Of a stretch of 64,000 nt of DNA, positions 11,091 through 36,181 are shown in pieces. The stretch lies in assembly GCF_901709675.1 (NCBI RefSeq), contig NC_051093.1:9992053-10056052 (forward strand). The letters run 5' to 3'. Under the pieces are notes generated by a model. The model saw nothing but the letters and a program-made list of their open reading frames with translations. It was not told the DNA's origin and searched no databases. Every line of letters starts with the position of its first letter. The first letter of the stretch is position 1. Both the position numbers and the translations under genes were made by a program. Source of the DNA: Syngnathus acus (Eukaryota > Chordata > Actinopteri > Syngnathiformes > Syngnathidae).

Positions 11091-14000
11091 ACGCGTGTTG
11101 GCTCTAGGAAGAGAAGAGTTGCCAGACTTTACGGTCGCTACGTTGAACGTTCTCTGCGACCTTGCGCGTCTATTCCGAGACTCACCCACGTAGACTCGGC
11201 CGTGCTCGGTGGTGTCGGGGACGCCGCCGATGATCAGGCCTCCCCTTTTGACGGCCAGCTTGTAGAAGTCTTTGATGAGCTCGTGGCCCTCGCCGTAGAT
11301 GCCCGTCGGCCTCAAAGAGCACGTGTGCAAAGGCTCACCATTCCGCACCTAGCGAGCCAGCCGAGAGTCATATTTGGGTGCGAGTTCAGCCGCCGGAAAG
11401 ATCAACTTGGATAGGCGTGAGTGACAATTGATGACTCCTCATATCAAAGAGAAAAAACGGAACCATTCTCAGGCGCTACCTTTGTTCCATTGGCTTCAAG
11501 GACCATCTTTTCGGCCTTGGCCTTGCTCTTGGGGTAAGCCATGGTGTGCTTCACTTGATAGGGTGTGTCTTCGTTCCCCCTACGCAGACACACGAACGAG
11601 TCATTCCAAATGAGTAATTGTACATCGTCGGAAAGGGTGAGTCGGAAAGCACGCAGAAAAAGGAGTTGCCGATGTCTTGGTTATTTTGATTTCTGCCTAA
11701 TTAGTGAGTAAACCAGGATGAGCATTTAAGCCCATGAAGGCTATCAAGTCCTCTGCTCGCAGAATCGCTGCGTAACACAAGTGACCTGCCAGACACGCTG
11801 GAAAGAAACATCACGGTGGAAAAAAGAAGTCAGTCACATAGCTGACTCGAGGAATAATAAACGGGGTAAAAAAACATTTCAGTACTGCTCTCTTGAGGAA
11901 CCAACTGAGAGGAAAAAAGATACACGTCACTTTGAGGCGGAGTTAGTTTGGTCCACTTCTCTTGCCATCATGACAGGAACTGTGCATGTTGAAAATGGAT
12001 CATTGTTCTTGAGTCAACAAGCTCAGATCAGTTCATAGATGCCAGAGTTCACCACAAACATGGTGCATCAGCATTTAGCCGTGATGCTGCACGCAAATGG
12101 AACGAGCAGAACTGAAAGCGGACCCAAGGGTTAAAAAACATGCTTTTACGAAGATACCCGAGTTTGACAACGTTTGGAATCGAAGTTAGAAATACAGCCG
12201 TGATGTCTCAGCAACGTGATTGGCTCAAAAGGTTCTACCTGACAAAGGGTTCCCTGTTCATGTTGGGTCCGATCACTTCCATGCTGCTGGTGTACAGGAG
12301 ACTGCAGATGTTGTTGTCCACGCAGGCGTTAATCACATTCTCCGTTCCTGACAGAGGAGAAGAAAACTCTTGGTCAAGAGTGTGTGAAGACAAATATGCG
12401 GGAACGTGATTTCACCATGATAATGAAGGCTTAGCACACTTACATGCGAGGGAAACTATTTCAAAAAGGCAGCAACTACAAAACCACAGAATCATCCCCA
12501 CCTAAAAGTTAAGTCCGACATTGCTATTTCCTTCAACTCTTGTCAAGTACTGTGAATTAAGTTCCTAAAAGTGGATTTTGAAGCGTTTTTGCGGTGCTGC
12601 TGCATCCTGGTCTGCAACATGTTAAGCTCTCACCGGTACGTGGCCAGTAAGGGCAATCACGAAGAAAACAAAAAAACATCCCGCTAGGATGGGAATTGTC
12701 ATTTGTTCCGATCATGCAGAAAATGACAGCGGTGGAATGTCCTTTTCTTCCAGCAAGTTGAATTGGAGTTTGAGTCATTCTCTCTGATGGAGGCAACGAC
12801 ATGCCAGGAAGCTGTCATGAAGATGTCAGCTGCCGTTCAATAGTAGCTGTCGCACTAAACAAATATGCTGAGCATGACCTTTCGGCCAACCGAATGATGT
12901 CATTTAGTGCTTGATTTTATGACCCCAGGAGAATAGGTTGTCCTTGTGCATTTTAGTGTTGAAAATGGCACAGGGCCAAGCTCCATGTGAACAATAACAC
13001 AAGGAGACCCATGAGGAAGTGGGTCACTAGGTCGCACTTCTTATCACAGTGAAAAGTTTCGCAGTGGCTGGCCATCTTTGTAGTCTCACAGTGAATAATA
13101 GACACTTGGACACTTACCTGTGACATTGACGCCATAAATGAGGGCTTCTGGGACCTTGTGCCAGACATCCACCAGACTGGCGGTGTGGATGACGACGTGG
13201 GCGCCGCGGGATGCCTCCAGCACGCTCTCATAGTCCGTGATGTCGCCCTGGATGATGGTCACCTTGGTCCGCCCTGAGGGACCAAACAGAAAGAACGAAT
13301 GAGTGCTTCTCACCTCCTATGACAACAACAACAACAACAAATCGGTGTGATGGATGATAGTTGGTGAGGTCCAGGATGGGTGCGGTGCGGTGCGGTGGCT
13401 GTGGGCTGAGGTCTCTGGTTACAGGGGGCCTCCGGCGTGTTTGCCGTTACACAATGAAAGCCCGAACAAAGCGTTTTTCCACATAGGCATCCCGTCCATG
13501 TCAGTGGATTCTACACCTTGTTCACTCTGCAGTGACAGCGGAATGCCGCTTCTTGACAGATTTATCCGCTCAGCGCAGGGAAGCCAAGGTTGAACACGGC
13601 CACTAAACACACACACACACACACACACATGCGCTATGCCGTTGACACAGGTGGTGACAGGCCAACAGGAAACGGCATGGGAGTGGACCATCCTGCACGG
13701 AGGGGATCTCTGCATGGTGACCACGCAACACAGGCTCCGTTTTGCTTATATTTAAAAAGACTTATTTACAACTGGTGCGTCTATGTAAATAGCATGGAAA
13801 TAATAGCCCCAAAAATCTGTATGATGTAATGACAGTTGCAGGTTTGATTGGTCGCTGGCCGAAAGTTTAAAGGTCAGCTAGTGCAACTCGAGCAGTGAGT
13901 GCAAAGTGCAACACTTGAAAACATGACAAGGCTGATTTTTAAATGATTATAGTGGAAAAGTGATCTCATGTACATTTTCTACTGAACAATGGAGCAATGT

Positions 14001-14508
14001 GGCCCGCTCATAAAGAACAGAATTTGTTTTCAAGTGTCACCAAAATCAAGCTCATTTCAGCTTTATGCCTTTACAAAGGATTGGTTTGAAGATTGAAATA
14101 AATGCATTCAAAAGTCTCATAAAGAAGAGAATTTGCTTTCAAGTGTCACCAAAATCAAGTTCATTTCAGCTTTATGCCTTTCCAAACGATTGGTTTGAAG
14201 ATTGAAATAAATGCATTCAAAAGTCTCATAAAGAAGAGAATTTGCTTTCAAGTGTCACCAAAATCAAGTTCATTTCAGCTTTATGCCTCTCGAAACGACT
14301 AGTTTGAAGATTGAAATAAATGCATTCAAAAGTCCACACTCTTACCGGTTCCGAGCGCACTGAGTCCTGGTTCCGTGTGTTTGTCAAATACTCGAACTTC
14401 TGCCACCGCGTCTCCCTCGTAGTCCAGCAGAACTCGCAGCAGGTGCCGACCCAGGAAGCCGCAGCCCCCCGTCATAAGGTACACGAGCCCTGAGCGGCGG
14501 TCTGACAT
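10585..14508 (-). CDS. hsd3b7: 3-beta-hydroxy-delta5-C27-steroid oxidoreductase (3-beta-HSD type 7)
   Basis: Six exons on the minus strand: 14346-14508, 13118-13273, 12239-12347, 11480-11579, 11186-11348 and 10585-10997. They total 1104 nt, 367 aa; the human protein is 369. The N-terminal Rossmann motif reads [12 protein letters not shown]. Then follow [34 protein letters not shown] and the catalytic Tyr-x-x-x-Lys in [10 protein letters not shown], with [11 protein letters not shown] and [14 protein letters not shown] after it. The C-terminal half carries hydrophobic segments ([14 protein letters not shown] and neighbours) expected of an ER membrane enzyme. Family role: it oxidises and isomerises 3-beta-hydroxy-delta5 C27 sterols in bile-acid synthesis. 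The type 7 call rests on the sequence and on adjacency to setd1a, which I recall is also true in human 16p11.2. The large introns carry tandem repeats. Confidence 0.95.
11052..11086. repeat. (CAGA)n microsatellite in hsd3b7 intron 5
   Basis: Head-to-tail CAGA units about 55 bp from the acceptor side of the last hsd3b7 exon. Confidence 0.95.
13602..13629. repeat. (CA)n microsatellite in hsd3b7 intron 1
   Basis: Perfect dinucleotide run of about 14 units in the first intron. Confidence 0.95.
14007..14333. repeat. Three-copy 109-bp tandem repeat in hsd3b7 intron 1
   Basis: Copies begin at about 14007, 14116 and 14225, each with CTCATAAAGAA near the start and ending in TGCATTCAAAAGT. Copies differ by a few bases, and copies 2 and 3 are closer to each other than to copy 1. 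The last copy ends about 12 bp from the first-exon donor. Confidence 0.93.
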
Positions 14509-16816
14509 GGTGACGTGCGACTAGTCGGCTTCTCGGTTCGACTGAGGACGAGCAGAGCAGAGCAGAGCAGAGCAGAGCAGAGCAGAGCAGAGCAGGCAAC
14601 AAGTTGCAGTTGCACCTCCAGCAGCAGCAGCAGCAGCAGCAGCAACCCAATCCGCACGACCGCTTTCGTGCTGCCTTTATGACCCCAGGACAGCCCCGCC
14701 CGCGCTTCTTCTTTATTGGGCGAGGGGTGGGGCTGTAGAGGAATCTTGTAAAAATATTTTTCTTTCTTTATTTATTCATTCATTTATTTATTCATTTATT
14801 TATCATGAGAAATAAGAGTATACATTTAAATATCTCGATTATTGATTTATTCATATACATTTCTGGATCATTTCCTCGGATAATTGTGTTCTGCAGGATC
14901 GGTTTTTGTTCTCTACCGTTTTTCATTGAATTGACTTACTTTTGTTTACTATTTTATATATATATTTAGCGTTCAAATAGATGACATATTTACAGCACTG
15001 GGTTCCGGTCCATGTGCAGATCATTGTCGTATGTGTGTGTGGTTTGTGCATGTGCACGACTCGTGTGGAATGTGTGTTATATTTTTACACCCCCGTTGTG
15101 GACAGCACTTAAAATATTGCAACGTGCCACCGAAGAATATAGTTTTGTTTTGATTTTGTTTTTCATCACAAGCACGTGTAAGCACACGTATTTGAAATTC
15201 ACAAAATGAATGAATGAATGAATGAATGAATGAATGGATGAATGCACATTTGTTGATGTTTGGGCTATAGGCTCCATATGGTACAGGGCGTGTAGGTTGT
15301 CCACCAATCATACAGAGTATTTTGTTCAAAGTCTGACCCTAATCGAACACCACACAATGGAGCTGGAGATCGGGTCAAAGTTCACTGGTGTTGCAACATT
15401 TGAAGGGCAACAAGCAAAAGTTGAACTTGATGTTTGGTCTCAGCTACCAAAACAAGTCACATGTCTCGTGAAAATTCAGTGTTTAATGTCAGCATTACAG
15501 TAATTGTTTTCCAATTCTACAAATGTCTGCGGGTCAGGCCGTCAGATCACAGCAAAGCTAATTAACTGAATAACACCCAAGTTTATTTGGCCGATGGCAT
15601 GGTTAGTGAGACTGGACCATTTCTCATTTGCCAAATAAGCAAATGTATAGAAACCTTTTGTCTAGTTTTCATTGTGCCAAGTTATCAAAATGGCTATTGT
15701 GTACTTTATTTTAAAAAAATCAGTTTTGGACTTAAATCGATTTTTGAGTTGAATCCATACTTTTACATGAATTTTGACTTGAGCACACTGTGTGAGAACT
15801 TTTGCCACAGACATGTTAAGACACTTGAGAAGGATTGGTGAAATCATGGCAATCAAGCCTTTCTTTCAGACCACATTTGCCACCAACAGAACCAAAGGCG
15901 TCATCACCTGATTCACTCATTTTAGGGTGACATTCCATAACTTCCTGTTGACATAACTGCAGCGCAGGTGCGTCATGTCAAGACAGGAAGCGGTCACGTT
16001 AAACTGCTTCCCACACAGACAAGCAAAACGTTTCTTTAAAAAATATTTTAATGCACCATTAATAAAGGGTCCAACGCATTAATACAAGATTGCAAATAAT
16101 ATTAAAACGAGGAAGAACCATACAAAATAAACGAGTTGAAGGTATGTACATGTGTCCTGGCGTGGATAGAGAGAACAAGGGACAGGGAGTGAGAGAGAGA
16201 GAGAGAGTCTATTTACAGCTCAGTGTGTTTCTACGAGAAACAAACACTTATTTACATCCATTTTCTTTTTTTTCATCACTTCAACCATGAAAGCAGAAAA
16301 AGACTTTTTGCTTTTGTCTTTTTGCTACTCGATAGAGACTTTGAACAAGTCTGCAAAAAAATAACCTCTAGTTGTCCCCCCCTCCCATTTTTGTTTTTAG
16401 AACCCAATGCAAAAAACGTGCCTGCTAAAAACACTTGTGCAAACACACGGCGACAACAAAACCTGCAGGGGATTTGGCGTGAGAAATTAAAAAAACAAAA
16501 AAGGAAACAATGGAAACAGCACCAAAATAATATTTTAAAAAAACAAAAAAACACCAACAACAACGAACTGTTTTGGTTTGGAAGTGGCAGATAACTTGTG
16601 GATCCGGATAACAGGGACGCTTATTTGAGACAACAGTAACATATAATACGATCCAAAACAATCCCAAAGCAAGGAGGAAGCTTGTAGAACAGAAGCGGAA
16701 CGTGTGGGATTAAAAGTTTTAAAACCCTGAATTTGTGTTGACTTCCTTGTGCGTGCGTGCGTGCGTGCGTGGATCCACCAAAAGTGCGAGTGGCGGGGTG
16801 GCGAGCGACGGGAGCC
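14509..16816. other. hsd3b7 5' UTR/promoter and setd1a 3' flank
   Basis: 14509 to about 14700 should be the hsd3b7 5' UTR and promoter, including the pentamer and CAG repeats listed separately. 14760-14990 is AT-rich. 15204-15244 is an (AATG)n microsatellite. The setd1a 3' UTR runs down from 16816; an ATTAAA-type signal on the minus strand near 16047-16052 is a candidate end. No further gene is supported. Confidence 0.5.
14550..14644. repeat. (AGCAG)n pentamer and (CAG)n triplet runs in the hsd3b7 5' UTR region
   Basis: About nine pentamer units at 14550-14595, starting 42 nt upstream of the hsd3b7 ATG, and a nine-unit CAG/CTG run at about 14618-14644. On the transcribed strand these read CTGCT and CTG. 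Confidence 0.9.
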
Positions 16817-26297
<9,481 letters not shown>

Positions 26298-28249
26298 CCT
26301 ACAGCTGCCAATACACATTTGTTTACATGGCACGTAGGGATCGAAAAGAACACAAGCAAATATGTGCACAGGTTTGACTAGCTAACATTAAACAACTCGT
26401 GCTGAAGGTAGAAAGACAAACAACCCCTACAACGACACGCTTGAAGCATGAATAGTAACTGCTTGTGTATCGTAAATAAATGCGGAAGAAAACATAAAAG
26501 AAGATAGATGGCTGGCTGACGTCCGCCGCTCCGGATAAGACGCTGTCAAAACAATGAACGGGTTACGTCACAGAGCACTAGTTTAGTTCAGTTACCTACG
26601 CTAACATGCTAACACGCAGCAACACATCGCCACCTGGTTGACCTATTCGCACAAAATATAAGTTCTAAAAGAACAAAACTCGAATCGGGTTGTCAATCGG
26701 GTCATAAATACCCTATTATAGGCGATACGAGTGCTTCAGATAGGCGGTACATTTCTTAGCTTTTTGGTGTGTGCTAATGCTAAGGCAAGTTATCGCGACC
26801 GTCAGCTAGCGCTTACTTAGCATCAATTTAGCAAGCCAAACCAGTCATATTTGTCGATACCGTATTATAAACAGCGGGTGTCGTCTCTAAGTCTTTCCGG
26901 GACTGAAGGGTTTAGTTTCCGGCTGAAAATGCCAGATTCCCAGCTCCGATAGTCCCAGAGCGCGCTCATCCAAGAGTAGCAGCCCGCCCGCCGACAGGCC
27001 CGCCCGGGCAACAAGAAAAACACAGTCCACCCACCAAAACACAAACGGGACAGCTCCGAGACCCACGCTCACGCGAAAGGAGCGGGCCCAAATGATGCCG
27101 CTAACATTCCGGTTGATAGTCGAGACAAACGCGAGCCCCCGCGGAGCACTGGAGAGTTGTTTTGAGTCTCTAAATGCCTAATATTATGGAGAGAGCGGCC
27201 ATCGCGCAACAAACCTGAAAGCCTCGCCTGTTCTCCATCTGAGTAGGCAAACGCGGCAAACAGCTTCTCATACGCACTTTCCACTCAAAATAAAAATGAA
27301 AACTGACATTTATCTTGCCGGTTAGTGACAATAAACTGTTATCTATGATAGGAATTTATACGAGTCATTTTCATCTTATTTTGACCAATTATTTTGACGT
27401 AAATTAAAACACGATCGAATCTGCGTTTTTAAATTGGACAAGCGATTGGCTTAAAGCTGCTAAACAAGTCGAGCGTCCTCTGGTGGCTATCTTGTAGAAT
27501 TGATTGCGTTTTCAACCGATTTCAGGCGGCCTTTTGTGGTAATAGCGTCATATCAACGTACACACACACACTAACAGTCGTATTCATATGAACGAGGTTA
27601 TATATAGGCAGCATAAAGGATGGAAAGTAGCCAATGCATATTAAAAAAATAAAACAATATAACCGAACTTAAGTGAGAGATCACGTACTTACTAAATAGA
27701 TGTAGTTTATTGAATGTTCTTATCTGTAATGTTAAGAAATAGAGATCGGGCCAATTTGACGAAAGTTTTCCCATGATGTATTTTTTTTCCTTTTACTGCT
27801 ACTTGTTTGCACAATTTTCCAGTGTTGTATTATGCAATATCTTGAAATGTGAACATGTTCATGTTGGCAGGGTGGTGCTGTGATGACACCAAATTTAGTT
27901 CAGCATGTTGACACAATAGTTAAATTTAGCGCAACACCACACCCTTGCCAGTCCTCAAAGTGTCTCCTTGTCAATGAAACATAACAGCGGAATCCAGTGC
28001 ACTTCTTTATTGACTTTTGTGCAGATATTTCATTAGAAACAGACTGCAGGAAAACAACCTCACAGCAGATATAAGTTAAAATGTCATTGAAGATGACATG
28101 AATGTTATGATTACAAAACAATAGAGCCCTGTGGTGATGCTTTCAATTGAAAAGCAGGTACAAGTTTAAAAGCCCACCAAGACAAAAACATGATGATGCA
28201 GCGAGGTGACAAAATGTCCAGTCGTTGCCGGTGCCGTGGTGGGCGAACT
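26298..28249. other. setd1a 5' region and ccdc47 3' flank
   Basis: 26298 to about 27290 should hold the setd1a 5' UTR, noncoding first exon and promoter, with moderately GC-rich sequence at 26880-27280. 27300-27990 is AT-rich and appears empty. TTTATT at 28006-28011 reads AATAAA for ccdc47, giving it a 3' UTR of roughly 240 nt. Confidence 0.5.
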
Positions 28250-30911
<2,662 letters not shown>

Positions 30912-32432
30912 GGTGGTGCCTGAGCATGATTTTGACAAAACAAATGAGAGGGAAAAGTGTTTAAGGATCATTTTGAAAATGACTGATTTAAAGCTTTCTT
31001 TTAAAAGTTTACAATTTTGTTTTATAGCGTGCTTGAAATGTTTAGATCCAGGGGACATTCCCAAATCTAGCCTTAAACACTAAGAGAGTGTAGAAAACCT
31101 GCCCGTATTTTAGCCAAGTTTAAAATGTGTTTTTTTAAGTATTTAATAAGCTGATTAGGGGTCTCGAGTTTGCCAGTCACCTGACAGTTCATAGAATAAA
31201 GTCAAACACGACTAAGATGTTCATTATGATGCTTCCTTCCTTTTAAGTGTTTTGTAATCCAAAGGTGGAAATTGAACTTTTATCAACAAATAGCTGCCTT
31301 TATATAAAAATAAAAAACAACATACGATTTGAGTCGTCAAGCTCAACTTGTGTCGCAAGCGCATCCTCGCAACATACTCGACAAAAAAACCAAACACGTT
31401 TTAACAGCAGAAATGACAAAAAGTGTTGCATTGTTTTTATGCGCATTTTCAACTTGGACACTTGTCAATTTTTGTGGGATTGACCCCGACGAAATTAGAC
31501 CCCAGTGCCCCCCCCATTCCCTATATCACTTTCAGACAGCTCTGCTGCTAGCATGCTAACTAACACGAGCACCCCAACACACAAATGAAAAGTGACGCCG
31601 TAACACTTGATATAAAATATTCAAAACAATAAGACAAGAACGGTAACGTCTTACCGCTAATCGTGTTGCGGTGTTTGATCGCAAAACCGCCTCCAAATGT
31701 CCTGATTTCGTGCAACGACTGGTTGGAGGAAGCTTGACACGGATTTAACCTCTCAAAGTAAAACAAAGGTGGCGAGACTTTCATCGTCAACGCGAGAGTT
31801 CGGACACGTCAGCAACGCGAGCTGACGTTGGGATGTGGTCGACAGTGCGTTGTGTTTGTTTGTTGTTGTTGTTGTTGTTGTTGCTGCTGTTTTACACCAC
31901 AAACCTACATCGGAAGACGCCATTTAAAAGCTTGAATAGCACCGTATAAAACCTAATAATTCAAATGAAATTTCAGAGCTATAATTGATGCGCAAAGGCT
32001 TTCAATTAAGATGCTAATTCTAAGATTAATAAAACTTTCAGAAGAGATCAGATAAATTAGTAGTATTAAAACATCTGAATGAATACGTGAATTAATTTCA
32101 GCACCAGGGAGAAAAACCTGAGTCGGAAGTTTTCAGAAATAGAGCTTTTAAGTTGAACGTCTTAACCGGAAGCCAGTCAATCGTAGACGAATAAAGCTTT
32201 GTGGATCCGAACGGGCTATGGCTGACATTCTTTGTTGACTAAAGTGGCCGTAATACTGCATTAGATCAGCGATTTCGCGACGCGACGCGACGACTAACGT
32301 AAATTCTACTAATTATTGTCATTGGTTGAAGAAAAGTGGTCGCGAGCGCTTCTCGAGGGGAGACTTAATTTGCGGTGAGCTAACGCAAACGTGTTAGCTC
32401 CGCTCAGCTCCTTTCCGCTCAGCTCCGCTACG
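30912..32432. promoter_or_regulatory. Divergent promoter region between ccdc47 and dcaf7
   Basis: ccdc47 reads left and dcaf7 reads right from this 1.5-kb interval. A donor reading GTAAG on the minus strand at 31653-31654 marks the end of a likely noncoding first ccdc47 exon (31655 to about 31800). 31857-31890 is a (GTT)n-like run. 32200-32432 should hold the dcaf7 5' UTR. No TATA box is evident, as usual for housekeeping genes. Confidence 0.55.
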
Positions 32433-34484
32433 ATGTCGCTGCACGGCAAGAGAAAAGAAATCTACAAATACGAGGCGCCATGGACGGTCTACGCAATGAA
32501 CTGGAGCGTACGACCGGACAAACGCTTTCGCTTGGCTCTAGGAAGCTTCGTGGAAGAATACAACAACAAGGTGCGTGCATCATTTCTTTCTTTTTTTTCT
32601 CTCATTGGGGGCTGTTGAAGAAAACCCGGGCTAAAGATAGTAACGCGATGGATGCTAATCATAGTTATGCAGCGGAGCACCAATGCGTTCTAAATCCTGA
32701 CGTTTCACGGGAAATGATGTCCGACAACGTTCGTCTACACCCTAAATTCAAATGAATTCATATTCGTTTAAAAATGTTGAAAACAGCCTTTACTTTTAAT
32801 CGGGAGGTAATGACAATATGAATTTGTATGCAATGTCTCGGGGGTTGGTTGTGTGACACCTTGATGAAACTATTTGGGAACGTTGCAGGAATACCCCGTT
32901 TAGATCATTTGAAAAAACAAAGAATACATTGTGAATGCATTTTCTCTAAATGCACAATCAGTGATCATTTATGATATGATGTCATGTGTCTTTACGTTCA
33001 GGTCCAGCTAGTGGGTCTGGAAGAAGAGAGCTCAGAGTTCGTGTGCCGGAACACCTTTGACCACCCGTACCCAACCACCAAGATCATGTGGATCCCGGAT
33101 ACTAAGGGGGTCTATCCAGACCTGCTGGCCACCAGCGGGGACTACTTGCGCATCTGGAGGGTACGTTGAGCAAACAATATGCCTTGGTTGTGGGTATGGA
33201 GCAATGACATCGAAAAAGAGTGATGAGAACCAGAAATAAGAGGCAAATCGATGTAAATGGTTTCTCTTAAACACCACTAAACCGTACTTCTTTTACAAAG
33301 CACAAGGAATTCTTTTTTGAAGTGACAGGTACTGACAATTTCCTCCACATTGCAGGTCAGTGACACGGAAACACGCCTTGAATGTTTGTTGAACAACAAC
33401 AAGAACTCAGACTTCTGCGCGCCGCTCACGTCCTTCGACTGGAACGAGGTGGACCCTAACCTTCTGGGTAAGAAGAATTGGAGGCGTTGTCTTGTGGAAA
33501 TGTATCCTAACAACAATCTGTGCAGGCACATCCAGCATCGACACCACCTGCACCATCTGGGGTCTGGAGACAGGTCAGGTTCTAGGTCGCGTCAACCTGG
33601 TATCGGGACACGTCAAGACGCAGCTCATCGCCCATGACAAAGAGGTTGGTGCGATCTCGGTTGTTGGCCAGTGAATCCGCTAAGCAACTTGATTTTTATT
33701 TGAAGGCCTTACGACACGGTCCAGCTCACGTGTGATCCTCGTCCCCGCAGGTGTACGACATCGCCTTTAGCCGGGCGGGCGGCGGCCGTGACATGTTCGC
33801 CTCGGTGGGCGCCGACGGCTCGGTGCGCATGTTCGACCTGCGCCACCTGGAGCACAGCACCATCATCTACGAGGATCCCCAGCACCACCCGCTGCTGCGC
33901 CTCTGCTGGAACAAGCAGGACCCCAACTACCTGGCCACTATGGCCATGGACGGAATGGAGGTCAGTCTCGTACGATACCAATTGTAGACTGAAATGCTAT
34001 TTGTTTGAGAATGCCGTTTTTGTGGAACAGGTTGTCATCCTGGACGTACGTGTGCCGTGCACGCCGGTGGCTCGCCTCAACAACCACCGCGCCTGCGTCA
34101 ACGGCATTGCCTGGGCGCCACACTCCTCGTGTCACATCTGCACCGCAGGTAAATGACACATCTACACAGCATCCGGAGCGAATCGAAGGTTTTGACAGTC
34201 GGTGTGCGAGAAACGCCCAGAAGCACCAGCTCCTTCGCCGAGTCACATGACTAGCATTTGGAAAAACACGTATTCTACCTCTCGTTGTTTTTTTCCTTCC
34301 TCCCGCGGTAGCCGACGACCACCAGGCTCTGATCTGGGACATCCAGCAGATGCCCCGCGCCATCGAAGACCCCATCCTGGCGTACACGGCCGAGGGCGAG
34401 ATCAACAACGTGCAGTGGGCGTCCACGCAACCCGACTGGATCGCCATCTGCTATAACAACTGTCTGGAGATCCTGCGTGTCTGA
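32433..34484 (+). CDS. dcaf7: DDB1- and CUL4-associated factor 7 (WDR68/HAN11), WD40 scaffold
   Basis: Seven exons: 32433-32570, 33002-33160, 33356-33467, 33526-33644, 33751-33960, 34031-34148 and 34312-34484. They total 1029 nt, 342 aa, exactly the human length. The start is [20 protein letters not shown] and the end [11 protein letters not shown]. The decoded sequence is nearly invariant relative to remembered vertebrate DCAF7, with WD-repeat segments at [48 protein letters not shown] and [12 protein letters not shown]. It scaffolds DYRK1A/DYRK1B, HIPK2 and related kinases and acts as a CUL4-DDB1 substrate receptor; in fish it is needed for craniofacial patterning. The donor after exon 4 is GTTGGT, atypical at +3, but the amino-acid junction DKE-VYD fixes it. 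Confidence 0.98.
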
Positions 34485-36181
34485 ATGGGGAAGGAGAGGA
34501 GACCACCCCCCCTTCCTTGAAGAGAACTCTGATTGAACTGTTTGGAGTGGACATGCTCGGCAATAAGCCTGGCTTTTTTGTCCGTGAGGCCATTGTTCTT
34601 CGCCTTCTTCTATTTCTACTCCGTGTGTTCCAGCTCTTTTATTTATTCTGCTCTCCAGGTAGACGTCTTGTAGTACTGAGGAGTTTCAGTGCCAAATTCA
34701 CAAGAAAAGGAAGAATTGCTCTACGAGATTTAGCCTCCTAGAAAATAGGAGTGTTAATCTTGTGGTGTTAATGTTCCTTTTCAGGATGTCCCTGATATTC
34801 CTCTGTATCGTAGTGCTGAACTCAGACAAAGATTTTGACGTTTGTGAGATGGTTGTCATGATTTCGGTTGTTTGTGTTGTGAAGATTAAATATCAATTCC
34901 GTCATGACTTCCTATGGACAGCAGCAACTCCAGACTCTGTAAACATCTTTGCCCCTTTCTTACAGTTTACCTGTGCTGGAAAAATGGACTTTTGCCCTCT
35001 TGTCTCCTTCCACACGTTGAGGTTGTCTCCTTGTAGCATGCCATTACAAGGCAAGGGGGAAAAAGTGTACATACATATAAATATATCCTTCTAAACATGT
35101 CGGATAGCAAAGTGGTCAAGTTGTAGGCTTTTTTTGCATTAGGTCTCATGGAATTTGGTCTAATAAATTGTATTCATCCACGTATCAACTCCGTTTGTAG
35201 TTATTGTCCACTTCTACCTAATGTATTGAACTGTTCCTCAAATATTTATATTAATTTAGCCTCGCATCTACGGCTTTTCAATGAATATTTTCATTTCCAC
35301 TCACCTCGATAATGATGTATCCGTTTTATGAGTGTAGACTTCTGGTGGTATGCAGTAACATGCAGTTCCACTGGGGGTCGCCAAACCTGCAATTTGTAAG
35401 CGCATTGCAAATATTAGTGCTGTACAAAGTTTGTAATTAAAGCTGTCCTTTCCTTTCAAAAAATTTGCATTGAGGTCACTTGCCAAAGCATTGTTGGAAG
35501 TCGAAAAAACTTTTCTCGAAGTACTTTTGGGTCAACCCGTGGACGTTCCTAGGCAAATATGAAAACTAAGCAAATGCCAATCTGTTTGTTTTCCTGCCCC
35601 ATTCCCCCGGACAGAGAGCCACTGAGCACAGACACTCTTGTACAAAAGGAAAGAGGTTTTATTCACAGTTTGTCCCTTTTTATTCAATACAGAGGAAAGG
35701 CAAGGATGAGTTGGGACATCGTGGACCAGTTTACAGAGGAAGAGGAGGCTGACGTGACAACCACGCCGGCCGGGAAGGGGAGAGGATGAAACGTCGCCGA
35801 AGACGGCAATGTTTTCTTTCGGAGACGTCCCTCCTCTCCCTTCTGTTTGTCATCCCTTCCAGCACCAGAGGACCTCTTCGGAATGGGAATGAGGACCCCC
35901 CCTCCCGCCCCCCGGGTGGTCTCGAGAGGACGGCGTGGAAAGAAGATGGCTGGCGTAAGTGAAAGATGATGTCATTTTTTTTTTTTTTATTGAAAAGCAT
36001 CCCCTGTTCTCCCATAAGCCGACACAGACATCCCGTGAGCTCCCACAAGTCTCCACTTTGGAAGAGACAAGTGGGAATATGACCCCACGGAGGGTGGGAT
36101 GGACGGAAGGAGCCAGGGAAGAAGGAAGGAAAGGAAAGGCAGGAAAAAGCGAAGGGATTTGTCGTCTTTCATCCTGTCTTC
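34485..36181. other. Convergent 3' UTRs of dcaf7 and mylpf
   Basis: AATAAA at 35162-35167 would end a dcaf7 3' UTR of about 690 nt. On the minus strand, AATAAA signals at 35679-35684 and 35658-35663 would end a mylpf 3' UTR of about 520 nt. The gap of roughly 470 bp between them holds no recognised feature. Confidence 0.6.

Noticed and set aside
14007-14333. Possible CRISPR-like array of direct repeats
   Set aside because: Repeats are contiguous with no spacers, in an intron of a vertebrate gene.
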